Positions 33,339-42,931 of a stretch of 64,000 nt of DNA are shown piece by piece. The translations under genes and the position numbers were made by a program. Within the stretch, counting starts at the first letter, position 1. Every line of letters begins with the position of its first letter. The notes under the pieces are model-generated. The model made no database searches. It was not told the origin of the DNA and saw nothing but the letters and a program-made list of their open reading frames with translations. The stretch is taken from positions 80,313 through 144,312 of the forward strand of contig JASJDC010000010.1 in NCBI GenBank assembly GCA_030065235.1, given 5' to 3'. This stretch comes from Alphaproteobacteria bacterium. Its GTDB lineage: Bacteria; Pseudomonadota; Alphaproteobacteria; UBA8366; Aestuariispiraceae.

Positions 33339-34885
33339 ATGTTGGACATCATCTGACGCTTGCCGCGCATCGTTGGCCGAACAAGACCGCTGTCGTTTTC
33401 GAAGGGCGACGGGTGTCGTTTCGCGATCTGAACCGCTTGGCCAATCGCTCCGCCTACGCCTTTGCAGCCGCCGGCATTCGCGAAGGGGATCGTGTTGCGG
33501 TGATGACGTGGAACCGGGTCGAACAGGTCGCGATTTTCTATGGCCTGCTCAAGTATGGCGCGATCCCTGTGCCGGTCAGCTATCGGCTCGCCGCGCAGGA
33601 AGTCCGCTACATTCTCGAGGATTGCGGCGCGCACATGGTCGTGGCGGACGAAGAAACCGCCCCAGTCATAGACGCGCTGAACGGCCAGTTGGAAGCGGTT
33701 CGCGGCGTCGTTCAGATCGGCGAACCCGCAGCGACGGGCATGATCCCGTTTGCTCAGTTCATTGAACCCGCACGTGATGACGAACCGGGCGCTGGTTTGG
33801 GCGGCTTGGCGCCGGCCTTCATCATGTACACCTCAGGTACAACTGGAAAACCCAAAGGCGTCGTCCGCTCCCATCAGGCTGAAACCTTGGGCGCAATGGC
33901 GATGGCCATCGCGATGGGTTATCGGCATGACGATACGCTGATGCATAATAAGCCGCTTTTCCACATCGCCCAACTGCAATTGCAGTTCCTTCCCTGCATC
34001 CTCATCGGCGCGACGGGCGTCATGACGCGCGGTTATGATGTGGATGAAACGCTGTCGCTGTTGCAGAAGGAACGCGTCACGGCGCTGCATGGGGTGCCGA
34101 CTCAACTCGTGATGATGATGGACGCCGATCTGTCGCGCTATGATCTGTCATCACTCCGGATGGGATTTTTCGGCGGTCAGACTCTGAACGAAGTGACGAC
34201 CAAGTTCTGTCTGGATCTCTTTCCGAAGTCCTTTGTGAATGTCTACGGCTCGACCGAGATACTGGCGGCCACGACGCTGGATTATGTCAGCGCGCCCGAT
34301 CGTCTGACCTGCACTGGCAAGCCTATTATCAACACCTACGCACGCGTGGTCGAGATCGGCGGCAAAGACCCGGACGCTGTGGTGCAGCCCGGAACCGTTG
34401 GTCAATTGCTCCTGCGCAGCCCAAGCCAAATGACGGAATATCTCGGCCTGCGAGAGAAAACGGCGGAAACACTGAGGGGCGGCTGGTACTGGACCGGCGA
34501 TTGCGCATGGGAGGATGATGCAGGGTTTCTGTCGGTTCAGGGCCGGATCGACGCCACGATCAAATCCGGGGGTGAGAACATCCACCCGTCCGAAGTGGAA
34601 AATCTGTTGTTTCAACATGAAGACGTCGCCGACGCCGCCGTCGTCGGTCTGCCATCGCACAAACTCGGCCAAGTTGTTTGTGCGGCTATTTCTCGGCGTG
34701 CGGGGACGAATGTCAGCGCCGAAGCGCTGGACGCCTTCTGCCGCGAAAGCGCGGAGCTGGCGAATTTCAAGCGACCCAGACACTGGTTCTTTGTCGATGA
34801 GATCCCGTCAAATTCCACCGGCAAGGTCGAGCGCAAAGCGCTTGAAAAGATGCTGATGGACGGTCTTGACGGCGCATTGCCATGA
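33335..34885 (+). CDS. acyl-CoA synthetase (AMP-forming)
   Basis: This 516-residue ANL-family ligase activates a carboxylic acid to its CoA ester through an acyl-AMP. Motifs are the P-loop MYTSGTTGKPKGVVR, the acyl-binding YGSTE, the hinge/ribose Asp in GWYWTGDCAW and the catalytic Lys in STGKVERKAL. The acid could be the imported substrate of the TRAP system or a downstream fragment. It overlaps genes on both sides by four bases. Confidence 0.93.
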   Translation: MNVGHHLTLAAHRWPNKTAVVFEGRRVSFRDLNRLANRSAYAFAAAGIREGDRVAVMTWNRVEQVAIFYGLLKYGAIPVPVSYRLAAQEVRYILEDCGAHMVVADEETAPVIDALNGQLEAVRGVVQIGEPAATGMIPFAQFIEPARDDEPGAGLGGLAPAFIMYTSGTTGKPKGVVRSHQAETLGAMAMAIAMGYRHDDTLMHNKPLFHIAQLQLQFLPCILIGATGVMTRGYDVDETLSLLQKERVTALHGVPTQLVMMMDADLSRYDLSSLRMGFFGGQTLNEVTTKFCLDLFPKSFVNVYGSTEILAATTLDYVSAPDRLTCTGKPIINTYARVVEIGGKDPDAVVQPGTVGQLLLRSPSQMTEYLGLREKTAETLRGGWYWTGDCAWEDDAGFLSVQGRIDATIKSGGENIHPSEVENLLFQHEDVADAAVVGLPSHKLGQVVCAAISRRAGTNVSAEALDAFCRESAELANFKRPRHWFFVDEIPSNSTGKVERKALEKMLMDGLDGALP

Positions 34886-35703
34886 GCGACACAGAAACGC
34901 CAATCCTCTGGAATGCTGAGAACGGCGTCGCCACGCTGACGTTTAATCGTCCCCATCGACACAATGCCTGGACGACCGAGATGGAGACGTTGTTGCGCGC
35001 GTTGCTGTCGCAAGCGACAGCTGACCCGAAGGTGCGGGTGATTGTTTTGCGTGGCGCCGGGCGCGCCTTTTGTGCGGGCTTCGATCTGGAGGGTGTGGGA
35101 ACCGAGGGGCTGTTGACCGCGCCACCCTACCGCGCAGGCGATCTAGAGCAGCGCTACAGCTATGTGCGTGGGATCCCCAAACCGGTGATCGCCGCCATCG
35201 ACGGCGCCGCGATCGGGGTTGGGCTGGTTCTGGCCTTGGTAAGCGATATTCGCCTCGCGTCGTCTCGCGCACGGTTCTCCACGGGTTTCACGCGACGCGG
35301 CGTGATCGCCGAACATGGTTCGGCCTGGCTGCTAACGCAGATCGTGGGTGCCGGCAACGCTGCAGATCTGGTTCTCTCGGGGCGCACGGTCGAAGCGGAT
35401 GAGGCCGCGACCATGGGGCTGGCGCGGTTGCTTGATCGCGATTTTGACGCGGAGGTCATGAGCTATGCGCAGGACATCGCACAAAACTGCGCACCCCGGT
35501 CGCTGGCGATAGCCAAAAGGCAGCTCGCCTGTGTCGGATCGCAGACCCTCGCGCAGGCGACTCGAATGGCCGATCTGGAATTGGAAGCTTGCGAGGGCAC
35601 ACCGGAGCTGCGCGAAGGTGTTGCGAGTTTCTTTGATCGGAGGAAACCCGATTTTGCACCCATCACCGGAATGCCGAAGTTGGCCGGCGACACGGATAGC
35701 TGA
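34882..35703 (+). CDS. enoyl-CoA hydratase/isomerase family protein
   Basis: This 273-residue crotonase-fold protein has the oxyanion-hole segments GAGRAFCAGFDL and AIDGAAIGVGLVLALVSDIRLAS. At the usual catalytic Glu positions it reads FTRRGVIAEHGSAWLLTQIVG, with an HGSAW pattern typical of less well characterised crotonases. It therefore may act as a hydratase, isomerase or ring-opening enzyme. It ends the second island operon and converges on gntR. Confidence 0.88.
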   Translation: MSDTETPILWNAENGVATLTFNRPHRHNAWTTEMETLLRALLSQATADPKVRVIVLRGAGRAFCAGFDLEGVGTEGLLTAPPYRAGDLEQRYSYVRGIPKPVIAAIDGAAIGVGLVLALVSDIRLASSRARFSTGFTRRGVIAEHGSAWLLTQIVGAGNAADLVLSGRTVEADEAATMGLARLLDRDFDAEVMSYAQDIAQNCAPRSLAIAKRQLACVGSQTLAQATRMADLELEACEGTPELREGVASFFDRRKPDFAPITGMPKLAGDTDS

Positions 35704-35705
35704 AC

Positions 35706-36509
35706 TTACGAGCCGCCGCCGCCGCCTAATCGCAGTGTGACCTTGTAGCTAAAGCGCGAGGCGACGTGCAAGCTGTGTGCAATTTCAAACTCGGCGCCGG
35801 TCTGATCGACATAGCGTCGCTCAATCAGCAAGCCCGGAGATCCGGGCGCAACCTGCAACCGATCAGCGTCTTCTCCTTCGATCAGGCAAGCTGCAATTTT
35901 TTGGCGCAACTCGACAGCGCGAATACCAAAGTGCTCTTCGATCTGAGTGTAAATGGGGATTGAGAAATCCTGCAGCCGGTCACTCACCTCCCGATACTTA
36001 TCGGCGACGTGTACGACAGAATACGCCATGGGCAATGCGTCGTCCGGCCCATATCGATAACCGGTGATTTCCAGCCATGTCGCGCCAAAGTCGCCGCCAA
36101 TCTGTTCGACAAGTTGTGCATCGGCGATAACGTCGCGATGCCCGATCGGGCGAAAATCAGTATCACGCACATACGACAACAAGTCCGCGGAATTGTTGTG
36201 AACTTGCACATAGTGACGCGCAGGATTGGCCGAAAGCACGCGGGTCCCGATACCAGGCCGCCGGGCGACATAACCGAGTTCTTCCAGGTTCCGTAAAGCT
36301 TCTCGGGCGGTGTGCCGACTAACGTCGTCCCGCGCGCGCAGCTCCAGCTCGCCGGGCAACAGAGACCCCACCGGATAACGACCGGCTTGAATATCGGCGA
36401 TAAGACCGTCCGCTAGTTTCTGATATCTGGGCTTGGTCCTGCTGCGCCCGGTCGCGGTGGATCCAGCAGTCTGATCGCCGGTTTGGCTTTTGGACGTTGT
36501 GCGCTTCAT
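35706..36509 (-). CDS. GntR-family (HutC/UTRA) transcriptional regulator
   Basis: This 267-residue regulator has a basic N-terminal extension, a winged HTH (YQKLADGLIADIQAGRYPVGSLLPGELELRARDDVSRHTAREALRNLEELG, about 30-80) and a C-terminal UTRA ligand domain ending SLHVASRFSYKVTLRL. The ATG at 36509 is preferred: AGGA lies just upstream and the longer in-frame version (to 36605) adds no conserved sequence. It is divergent from the TRAP transporter operon and likely represses it. Palindromes at 37048-37076 are possible operators. Confidence 0.9.
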   Translation of the reverse strand: MKRTTSKSQTGDQTAGSTATGRSRTKPRYQKLADGLIADIQAGRYPVGSLLPGELELRARDDVSRHTAREALRNLEELGYVARRPGIGTRVLSANPARHYVQVHNNSADLLSYVRDTDFRPIGHRDVIADAQLVEQIGGDFGATWLEITGYRYGPDDALPMAYSVVHVADKYREVSDRLQDFSIPIYTQIEEHFGIRAVELRQKIAACLIEGEDADRLQVAPGSPGLLIERRYVDQTGAEFEIAHSLHVASRFSYKVTLRLGGGGGS

Positions 36510-37186
36510 CGCAAGTCTCTTGTCCTCTTCGACCGCACAAGCCAGCACCGGATGAGCGTTTCGATTTGGGCCCTCATTTTCGGCGCCACGCGAGGCCCTC
36601 GCCATCCTCTCGAATAGAAAACAGGATTATCCGAAGAACAAGACAGTGCGTGTTTTTTGTATAATCGCCTGCTCGAGTCGGCTTCACTGCAGACGATTTT
36701 TGTGCGGAAACTCTGCTGAAAGCACAGAACCCGTCTATCGCGACCGGCCGAGGTCATTGCGCGTTGCGCACCCGATTCCGAATGCTGAGAATCGCAAAAC
36801 GCGCGTGGATAAAAAGTCGTACCCCAGATCAACTCTTGCCTGCGCCAGACCGGACCTGACCGGACGGCCCGGGATTGCGCAAAACGGCTCGGCGCGCATG
36901 GAGGGAAAGCGCACACATCTGTCTAACATATTGATTATTATATATAATTAGGATCACAGATCACATTCTGTCTGCGTATCCTGTAGTCTGATTGATGCCT
37001 TAACGAGCCGCCCCAGCCCGTTTTTGCCGTTCAGAACCGACCGCCCAATAGTTCATATAATAAAACTATATAGTTTCCGTTTTCTGTTTTAAAATTTGCT
37101 GTGATGAGCTAGCCTTTCATGTGCCCGTCAGGGCGGAGACACAGGCGCGGAGAAAAGACCGGTCAGCCTTCAGCACGGAGGACTAC
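36510..37186. promoter_or_regulatory. 677-bp divergent intergenic region between gntR and the TRAP operon
   Basis: No supported gene is present. The right half (36930-37100) is strikingly AT-rich for this genome and includes TATATATAATTA near 36940 and the operator-like repeats at 37048-37076. Short open frames on either strand lack ribosome-binding sites. It probably carries both promoters and more than one regulator site. Confidence 0.55.
37048..37076. promoter_or_regulatory. candidate GntR operator repeats
   Basis: A perfect 14-bp palindrome AAACTATATAGTTT lies at 37063-37076, and a further ATAGTT half-site at 37048-37053 forms an inverted repeat with AACTAT at 37064-37069. A TATAAT (37056-37061) lies between them, as expected for a repressor site on a promoter. 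It is 111 bases before the TAXI gene. Confidence 0.45.
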
Positions 37187-38158
37187 ATGAGAAAATTCGT
37201 CATTCGCGCGGCGACGACCGCCGCTTTCGCAATTGCTACACTCACCGCGACGACCGCTTCGGCACAGGATCAATTTGTTCGAATAGGTGGCGGACTTGCC
37301 GGCACCTATCCGCTCTTCGCCGCGAAGCTCGCTGAGCTCATCAACGACAATATACCGGGATATCGTGCACAGGTTGTATCTGGCAACACCGAAGCCACTC
37401 AGATCCAAATGGAACAAGGAGAGTTGGAGTTCAACATCTCCTACACCTACGTCACCAAGCAGATCTTCGATGGGAAAGCGAGCCTTGGCGTACCAACCCC
37501 CTCGATCCGGCACGTCATTACGCTTTATTCGTCGGTTCTTCAGCCGATTGTCCCCGCCGATAGCGACATCACCGATCTCAGCCAATTGGCGAATGATGCG
37601 AACCGCGTCTGGATGGGCGCGCCCAACGGTTTTTTCTATCAGTTAGCTGAGCCCACATTGGAAGCGGCCGGCGTTACGGTGGAAGAGATCCGCAATGCGG
37701 GCGGTGTAATCGAAAGCTACGGCTATATCGACACGATCCAAGCGTTCCAGGACGGACGCCTTGATGCGACCTTCATGGCCGGTCCGGTGCCATACGGATT
37801 GATGATGCAGTTGCAGGACACCCCCGGTTTCAAAGTCATCGGAATGTCGGATGAAGCCATGGAGAAATTGGGCCAAGCGCTGCCCGGCATTATTCCCGGA
37901 ACGATCCCTGCCGGCAGCTATACCGGACAAGACAACGACATCCAGGTGCCCTACTTCGTGAACCAGTTGGTGACCACGGCCAACGTGCCCGACGATCTGG
38001 TTTATGCCGTGACGAAGCTGATGTACGAACAACCAGAAGCGTTCCATGGTCTGTTCGCTGGGTCCGAGGAAATCGACAGCGTAGACCCCTTGGCTCTTAA
38101 CGGGATCCCTGTTCATCCAGCGGCGGAACGCTTCTACAAGGAAGTCGGCGAAATGTAA
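37187..38158 (+). CDS. TAXI-family TRAP transporter solute-binding protein
   Basis: This 323-residue periplasmic protein has a Sec signal peptide (MRKFVIRAATTAAFAIATLTATTASAQ) and the TAXI fold: RIGGGLAGTYPLFAAKLAELIN, VSGNTEATQIQMEQGELEFNIS and GGVIESYGYIDTIQAFQDGRLDATF. It captures an organic acid for the fused permease encoded 71 bases downstream. The ATG at 37187 has GGAGGACTAC upstream and begins the signal peptide; an earlier in-frame start at 37121 does not. The substrate is unknown; TAXI systems often take up C4/C5 dicarboxylates or amino acids. Confidence 0.92.
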   Translation: MRKFVIRAATTAAFAIATLTATTASAQDQFVRIGGGLAGTYPLFAAKLAELINDNIPGYRAQVVSGNTEATQIQMEQGELEFNISYTYVTKQIFDGKASLGVPTPSIRHVITLYSSVLQPIVPADSDITDLSQLANDANRVWMGAPNGFFYQLAEPTLEAAGVTVEEIRNAGGVIESYGYIDTIQAFQDGRLDATFMAGPVPYGLMMQLQDTPGFKVIGMSDEAMEKLGQALPGIIPGTIPAGSYTGQDNDIQVPYFVNQLVTTANVPDDLVYAVTKLMYEQPEAFHGLFAGSEEIDSVDPLALNGIPVHPAAERFYKEVGEM

Positions 38159-38164
38159 GCCAAA

Positions 38165-38192
38165 GCCTCGGCTCAGGATGTTGGGCCGAGGC
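38165..38192 (+). terminator. intercistronic hairpin after the binding-protein gene
   Basis: GCCTCGGC (38165-38172) pairs with GCCGAGGC (38185-38192) around a 12-base loop, directly after the binding-protein stop and without a T-tract. Such hairpins often stabilise the binding-protein message and reduce readthrough into the permease gene. Confidence 0.6.
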
Positions 38193-38229
38193 GCCCGCTG
38201 TTTTGGACATCCGTCAAGAATAGGCGAAA

Positions 38230-40506
38230 ATGCAGTCTGCACTGACGATTTTCTCAGATCGGCAAGCGTCGCTGGCAGCCAGGTTTCGTGCATATGCAAT
38301 CATGTCCCTGGCCACTTTCTTTGTCCTGATGCACCTCTATGCAGGCGTCTATGGAGAGCCTGACTTCATTATCTACCGGTCGCTGCATGTGACCATCGCT
38401 CTGGCGCTTATTTTCATCACGACAATGAAGTCAACAAAGCTGTCGGTGCTTGTCGGGCTGATCTTTGTCGGCGCGACCATCTTTGTTCAAGCGTATTATT
38501 TTGCCGTGATTGAGACATGGGGCGTCAGGCAAATCATCTTTGAACCACTCGATTACGTTGTCTCGATCCTGTTCATCGCACTGATTCTCGAAGCGGTGCG
38601 GCGCACGGTCGGCATCGTGCTAGTTTTTATCTGCGTTCTTTTCTTGCTGCATGCGCTGTTCACAGACCACTTTCCCGGCGTGTTCTATGGGGCGCCCTCT
38701 CCTCTCCCCCGTCTTTTGTTCAGCGTCTATCTTTCTTCAACCGGTATTTTCGGCGTCGCCGTCGCCGTCATGTCGCAATTCGTGGTCTTGTTTATCCTCT
38801 TCGGCACATTGCTGAACGCGATTGGCGGCGGAGGCTTCTTTACCCGGATTTCCTTTGCTCTTTTTGGGCATCGTACGGGCGGCCCCGCCAAGGCGGCGGT
38901 CGTGTCTTCGGCCATGATGGGCTCTCTGTCCGGGTCAGCCATTGGCAACGTGTTGACCACCGGTGTTTTCACCATTCCGTTGATGATCAAGCTGGGCTAC
39001 CGGCGTGCGTTCTCAGGCGGCGTCGAGGCCGCCGCATCCAACGGCGGGATTGTCATGCCGCCGGTGATGGGGGCGGTGGCCTTTATCATGGCTGAGTTCC
39101 TTGAACGGCCCTATCTCGAGATCATCATGGCCGCAGCCATCCCGGCCTTTCTGTATTACCTCGTCATCTTCGTAACCGTGCATTACGAGGCCAAGCGCCT
39201 GGGGCTTCCAACCATTTCCCGCGAAAGCCTGCCCCGCGCTTCGGCGCTCATCCTCCAACAAGGCTATCTGGCCTTTCCCATCATCGTCATCATCGGCGCG
39301 CTGATCGCAGGCTACTCAATCATCTTTGTGGCTGTGTTCGTGATCGCGGGGACGTTCCTGATTGGCGTCCTTCAAAGAAGCAGCAGGCTGACGCCCACGG
39401 GACTCTTTGATGTGATCGAAAAGACCGCAGGATCGACCATGGCCCTATCCGCAACGGCGGCGGCCGCAGGCATCATCCTAGGCAGCGCCTTTTCGGTCGG
39501 GCTCACCTTTCAATTGGGCCAGGCCGCAACCAGCGTCGCCGAAGGTCAACTTTGGCTGCTGCTCTTGCTGGGTGGCGGGCTTGCGATTGTCATGGGCATG
39601 GGCATGACCGCTTCGGCCATTTATCTGACGATGGCGGCCACTGTCATTCCCACCTTGGAACTTGCGGGTGTGCCCAAGACAGCGGCGCATTTCTTCGCCT
39701 TCTACTACGGCATTCTGTCGAATATCACGCCACCCGTCGCGCTGACAGCCTTTGCAGCGGCGCCGCTGGCGCGCGCGACCCTCATGGCCACCGGCATACA
39801 AGCCTCTCGCTTGGGCGTAGGGTGCTTTCTGCTGCCAATCCTCTTCGTCTATTCTCCGGCCCTTCTCGGCGAAGGCACGACGGTCGAAATCATAACAGCG
39901 ACGTTGGTCGCTGGTTTGGGCCTGTCCGCCTTTGCTCTGGCGATGACGGGCTATTTTTTCCGCGCCATGCCGATGTGGCAACGCGCCCTGGCGTTGACGG
40001 CCTTCGCCCTGCTCATCGTGCCGGAACCGGTGAGCTCGGCCATCGGTATCGCGTGTTTTGGGGTCTTCACAATCGCGAACCGCCTGGGACTTGATTTCGG
40101 CGCGGCGCCTGCCGCGCCCGTTCTTGCGGACGGTGTTGACTTGGCGAACAACGCCCCGAATGCGGACAAAGGACTGGCCGCCCGGGTAGCCCGCGCGCGC
40201 ATGACAAAAGCAGGTGCCGCCGATGTCGTTCCTGACGCGCCGGATGCGAGCGATGACACAAAAACCGTCCTCGACTCGCTCTTGACGGACGAAGACACGC
40301 AGATCGCATTCCGTCGCAACCGTCGTGCGACGTTTTTGGGCTGGGCGGCTTTGTCCGCCGCCGCGTTAACGATCGCCTGGATGGGCGACGGCCTGGTCCA
40401 TGCCCGCCGCCCATTCGAATGGTTGGCGATATTGGCCGTGGTGTCCGTCGTTTTGACAATCGCCTTGAGTCGGGTGGCTGGCGGCGCACGCCCTGAAGCG
40501 ACATGA
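38230..40506 (+). CDS. TRAP transporter permease, fused DctQ-DctM (4TM/12TM) type
   Basis: This 758-residue inner-membrane protein fuses the small and large TRAP membrane subunits. Residues 1-130 hold about four hydrophobic segments, and the DctM core follows with GSLSGSAIGNVLTTGVFTIPLM, AAASNGGIVMPPVMGAVAFIMAEFL and GMGMTASAIYLTMAATVIPTL. After about residue 610 a long hydrophilic stretch (rich in A, D, V) precedes two further hydrophobic segments, an unusual C-terminal appendage. It works with the TAXI protein just upstream and uses the Na+ or H+ gradient. Confidence 0.93.
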   Translation: MQSALTIFSDRQASLAARFRAYAIMSLATFFVLMHLYAGVYGEPDFIIYRSLHVTIALALIFITTMKSTKLSVLVGLIFVGATIFVQAYYFAVIETWGVRQIIFEPLDYVVSILFIALILEAVRRTVGIVLVFICVLFLLHALFTDHFPGVFYGAPSPLPRLLFSVYLSSTGIFGVAVAVMSQFVVLFILFGTLLNAIGGGGFFTRISFALFGHRTGGPAKAAVVSSAMMGSLSGSAIGNVLTTGVFTIPLMIKLGYRRAFSGGVEAAASNGGIVMPPVMGAVAFIMAEFLERPYLEIIMAAAIPAFLYYLVIFVTVHYEAKRLGLPTISRESLPRASALILQQGYLAFPIIVIIGALIAGYSIIFVAVFVIAGTFLIGVLQRSSRLTPTGLFDVIEKTAGSTMALSATAAAAGIILGSAFSVGLTFQLGQAATSVAEGQLWLLLLLGGGLAIVMGMGMTASAIYLTMAATVIPTLELAGVPKTAAHFFAFYYGILSNITPPVALTAFAAAPLARATLMATGIQASRLGVGCFLLPILFVYSPALLGEGTTVEIITATLVAGLGLSAFALAMTGYFFRAMPMWQRALALTAFALLIVPEPVSSAIGIACFGVFTIANRLGLDFGAAPAAPVLADGVDLANNAPNADKGLAARVARARMTKAGAADVVPDAPDASDDTKTVLDSLLTDEDTQIAFRRNRRATFLGWAALSAAALTIAWMGDGLVHARRPFEWLAILAVVSVVLTIALSRVAGGARPEAT

Positions 40507-41552
40507 AACGGCAGATTGTCACGCTCGCAAATTATCCCAAATCAGCACCTCAGCCGTCTGACTTCACCGTGTCCGAGGCGCCGCTGCCGGGTCCGGCGGA
40601 TGGCGAGGTGCAGGTCGAAGTGCTTGCCTTGTCGCTCGATCCCTACATGGCCTCCGCCATCAAGGGTCGTCATATGTCCGGAGCGATAGCGGTCGGCGAT
40701 GTCATGCCCGGCGAGGCCATCGCCCGGGTGACGGCGACGCGCCGCCCTGACATGTCTGAGGGCGCAATTGTCAGCTGCCGTCCCGGCTGGGTAAGTCACG
40801 CGAACTTACCTTTGGCTCGCGCCGCCGATGGTATGGCGGCGGCGCTCGATCCCGGCGTGCGCCCGCTTGTCCTTGATCACGGCGTCCCGGTCACGAGCTA
40901 TCTGGGCGTATTGGGAATGCCCGGCCTGACCGCTTGGAGCGCGTTGGAGACCGTGTTGCGCCCCCGCACGGACGAGACGATCGCCATATCCGCAGCGACA
41001 GGGGCTGTGGGCGGCACGGCCGTGCAACTGGCGCGCCGGGCGGATGCGCGCGTGATCGCCGTGACCTCGGGGGCCGAAAAATGCGCCGCAGCGCGAGACA
41101 TCTTTGGCGCGCACGCCGTGGTGGACCGCAACCACCCGGAGTGGCGCGCGATGCTGGAGGCCGCCAGTCCAAACGGGATCGACGCTTTCTTTGACGTGGC
41201 CGGCGGCCCGCTGCTCGACGCGGTGCTGGACCGGATCACGCGAAACGGACGCGTGGCGCTGTGCGGAATGATGCAGCAGTACAAGAGCGAAGCGCCTTTG
41301 CCAGGCCCCAATCTGGCGCGGGTCCTCACCCAACGCGCCCGGATCCAAGGCCATGTCGTTTATGACCATTGGGGCCGGATGGCGGAATGGCGCGCCTTGG
41401 TAGGCCCGTTGGTCGCCTCCGGGGCGCTGCGTTTCGTCGAGTCAGTGCATCACGGCCTTGACCAGGCGCCGGAGGCTTTCTGTGCGCTGATGGCCGGGAG
41501 GAATTTTGGCAAAACCGTTATCTTGCCGCAGCACAATCAGGACAGCGCATGA
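40503..41552 (+). CDS. MDR-family NADP-dependent oxidoreductase (CurA-like)
   Basis: This 349-residue medium-chain reductase lacks the structural zinc motif and resembles CurA/leukotriene B4 dehydrogenase-type 2-alkenal reductases. It shows LPGPADGEVQVEVLALSLDPYM at the N-terminus, GVPVTSYLGVLGMPGLTAW, the cofactor loop AISAATGAVGGTAVQLAR and VDRNHPEW. It reduces an enone or enoyl group with NADPH. It overlaps the permease gene by four bases and the MmgE/PrpD gene by four. Confidence 0.88.
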   Translation: MKRQIVTLANYPKSAPQPSDFTVSEAPLPGPADGEVQVEVLALSLDPYMASAIKGRHMSGAIAVGDVMPGEAIARVTATRRPDMSEGAIVSCRPGWVSHANLPLARAADGMAAALDPGVRPLVLDHGVPVTSYLGVLGMPGLTAWSALETVLRPRTDETIAISAATGAVGGTAVQLARRADARVIAVTSGAEKCAAARDIFGAHAVVDRNHPEWRAMLEAASPNGIDAFFDVAGGPLLDAVLDRITRNGRVALCGMMQQYKSEAPLPGPNLARVLTQRARIQGHVVYDHWGRMAEWRALVGPLVASGALRFVESVHHGLDQAPEAFCALMAGRNFGKTVILPQHNQDSA

Positions 41553-42862
41553 CCCTCGCCAGACGCATTGCGCGCGCCGCGCACCGTGTTTTTGATACGC
41601 CGTTGTCCGCCGATCGCATGCAGCGCTATCGAGTCTGCTTGGAAGACTACCTGACATGCGCCGTCGCAGGGCTCGAGCGACCAGAGATCGAAATGGCCCG
41701 CGCGCTCGCGCACCAGGGAGCAGTCCGCTGGCCGGGCGACACGGTTGGATACGAGCCTGCCTCCGCCGCGCTTGTTGGCGGAACGGCTGGCGCACTTCTC
41801 CAACTGCATGATGTCTACACGCCGGGCGGCATACACCCGTCATCGCCCATTATCCCTGCAGCGGCGGCCGCCTGGGAAGCCGCCAACCGCCCCACCGACC
41901 GGTTGATACCGGCTATTGCAGCCGGGTACGAAGTTGCTTGCCGCCTTAGCGCCCAAACCTATCCCGCTCAGCAACTGGCGGGTACGACCCCCACCGCAAC
42001 ATGGGGCGCCCTTGGCGCGGCGACAGCCGCGGCGCTGGTCGACGGCCTGGATGAAGATAGGACTATGGCCGCTTTGGCGAACGCGACGATGCTGTGCCCC
42101 TTGGTCGCATTCAAGAGCTTGCGAGACCACGCAAATAGCGCCGCTTTGCACAGTGGGTTGGCGGCCCGCGCCGGTGTTGAAGCCGCGCAGCTTGCACAGG
42201 GCGGATGGACCGCGGGCGATAGGGTTCTGAGTTCCGACGACACGTTGCCCGGTTGGTTGAAAATGCTGGACATGAACGAAGCCGCCGTCTCGCCGGAGAC
42301 CTGGGACGGCGGCGCCGTCGAGGACGTTGTTTGGAAGTTTTTTCCGGCTTGTTTTGCAAGTCATGTCGCCATCGAAGCTGCGCTTGCGGTTGCGAACCGC
42401 GTGAACCCATCGGACGTCTCCAGCGTCATGCTGGACGTCCCGACCCCGGCGTTGGTGTTGACGGGCGTTGGCCCGGCATCAGATGCAGATCTCTATGACC
42501 AGTTGATGAGCCTGCGATGGGCCGTGGCGCGCACGCTCGTCGATGGCGCATTCGGAGTAGGCTCATTGGAACGTCTCGCCGACCCGGACTTGGACGCATT
42601 GATCGGCAAGATCACAGTGCGTGCGGAGCGAGGCTTCGATGAATTGCTTCCCGATACTGTCAGCGCACGGATCGTCGTGCGCAGCATTGACGGTGAAACC
42701 GCCGATCACCTTCGACAACGCCCGAAGCTCGGGAAAGGTCTGGGGAAGGTCGGCTGGAGTCAGGCGATCGACGAAAAGCGATTTGGTGAGAAATGGTCAC
42801 AGCTCATTGCATTGGCTCCGGCTCGGGCGTCATCGCTAACGGATTGGCTTGGCGCTCTCTAA
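41549..42862 (+). CDS. MmgE/PrpD-family protein
   Basis: This 437-residue protein belongs to the MmgE/PrpD (2-methylcitrate dehydratase / cis-aconitate decarboxylase / iminodisuccinate epimerase) fold. Features include YLTCAVAGLERPEIEMARALAH, HDVYTPGGIHPSSPIIPAAAAAWEA and KSLRDHANSAALHSGLAARAGVEAAQLAQGGWTA. The HDVY..GGIHPSS segment carries the conserved His residues. Members dehydrate or decarboxylate tricarboxylic-type acids. It closes the TRAP operon and is followed by an intrinsic terminator, so the imported molecule may be a polycarboxylate. Confidence 0.85.
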   Translation: MTLARRIARAAHRVFDTPLSADRMQRYRVCLEDYLTCAVAGLERPEIEMARALAHQGAVRWPGDTVGYEPASAALVGGTAGALLQLHDVYTPGGIHPSSPIIPAAAAAWEAANRPTDRLIPAIAAGYEVACRLSAQTYPAQQLAGTTPTATWGALGAATAAALVDGLDEDRTMAALANATMLCPLVAFKSLRDHANSAALHSGLAARAGVEAAQLAQGGWTAGDRVLSSDDTLPGWLKMLDMNEAAVSPETWDGGAVEDVVWKFFPACFASHVAIEAALAVANRVNPSDVSSVMLDVPTPALVLTGVGPASDADLYDQLMSLRWAVARTLVDGAFGVGSLERLADPDLDALIGKITVRAERGFDELLPDTVSARIVVRSIDGETADHLRQRPKLGKGLGKVGWSQAIDEKRFGEKWSQLIALAPARASSLTDWLGAL

Positions 42863-42931
42863 CCAATAAGGGACGCACTTTCTTTGCAGGAGCGCTGTCG
42901 AGCGATCGACTAGGGCGCAAGCTTGCACACT

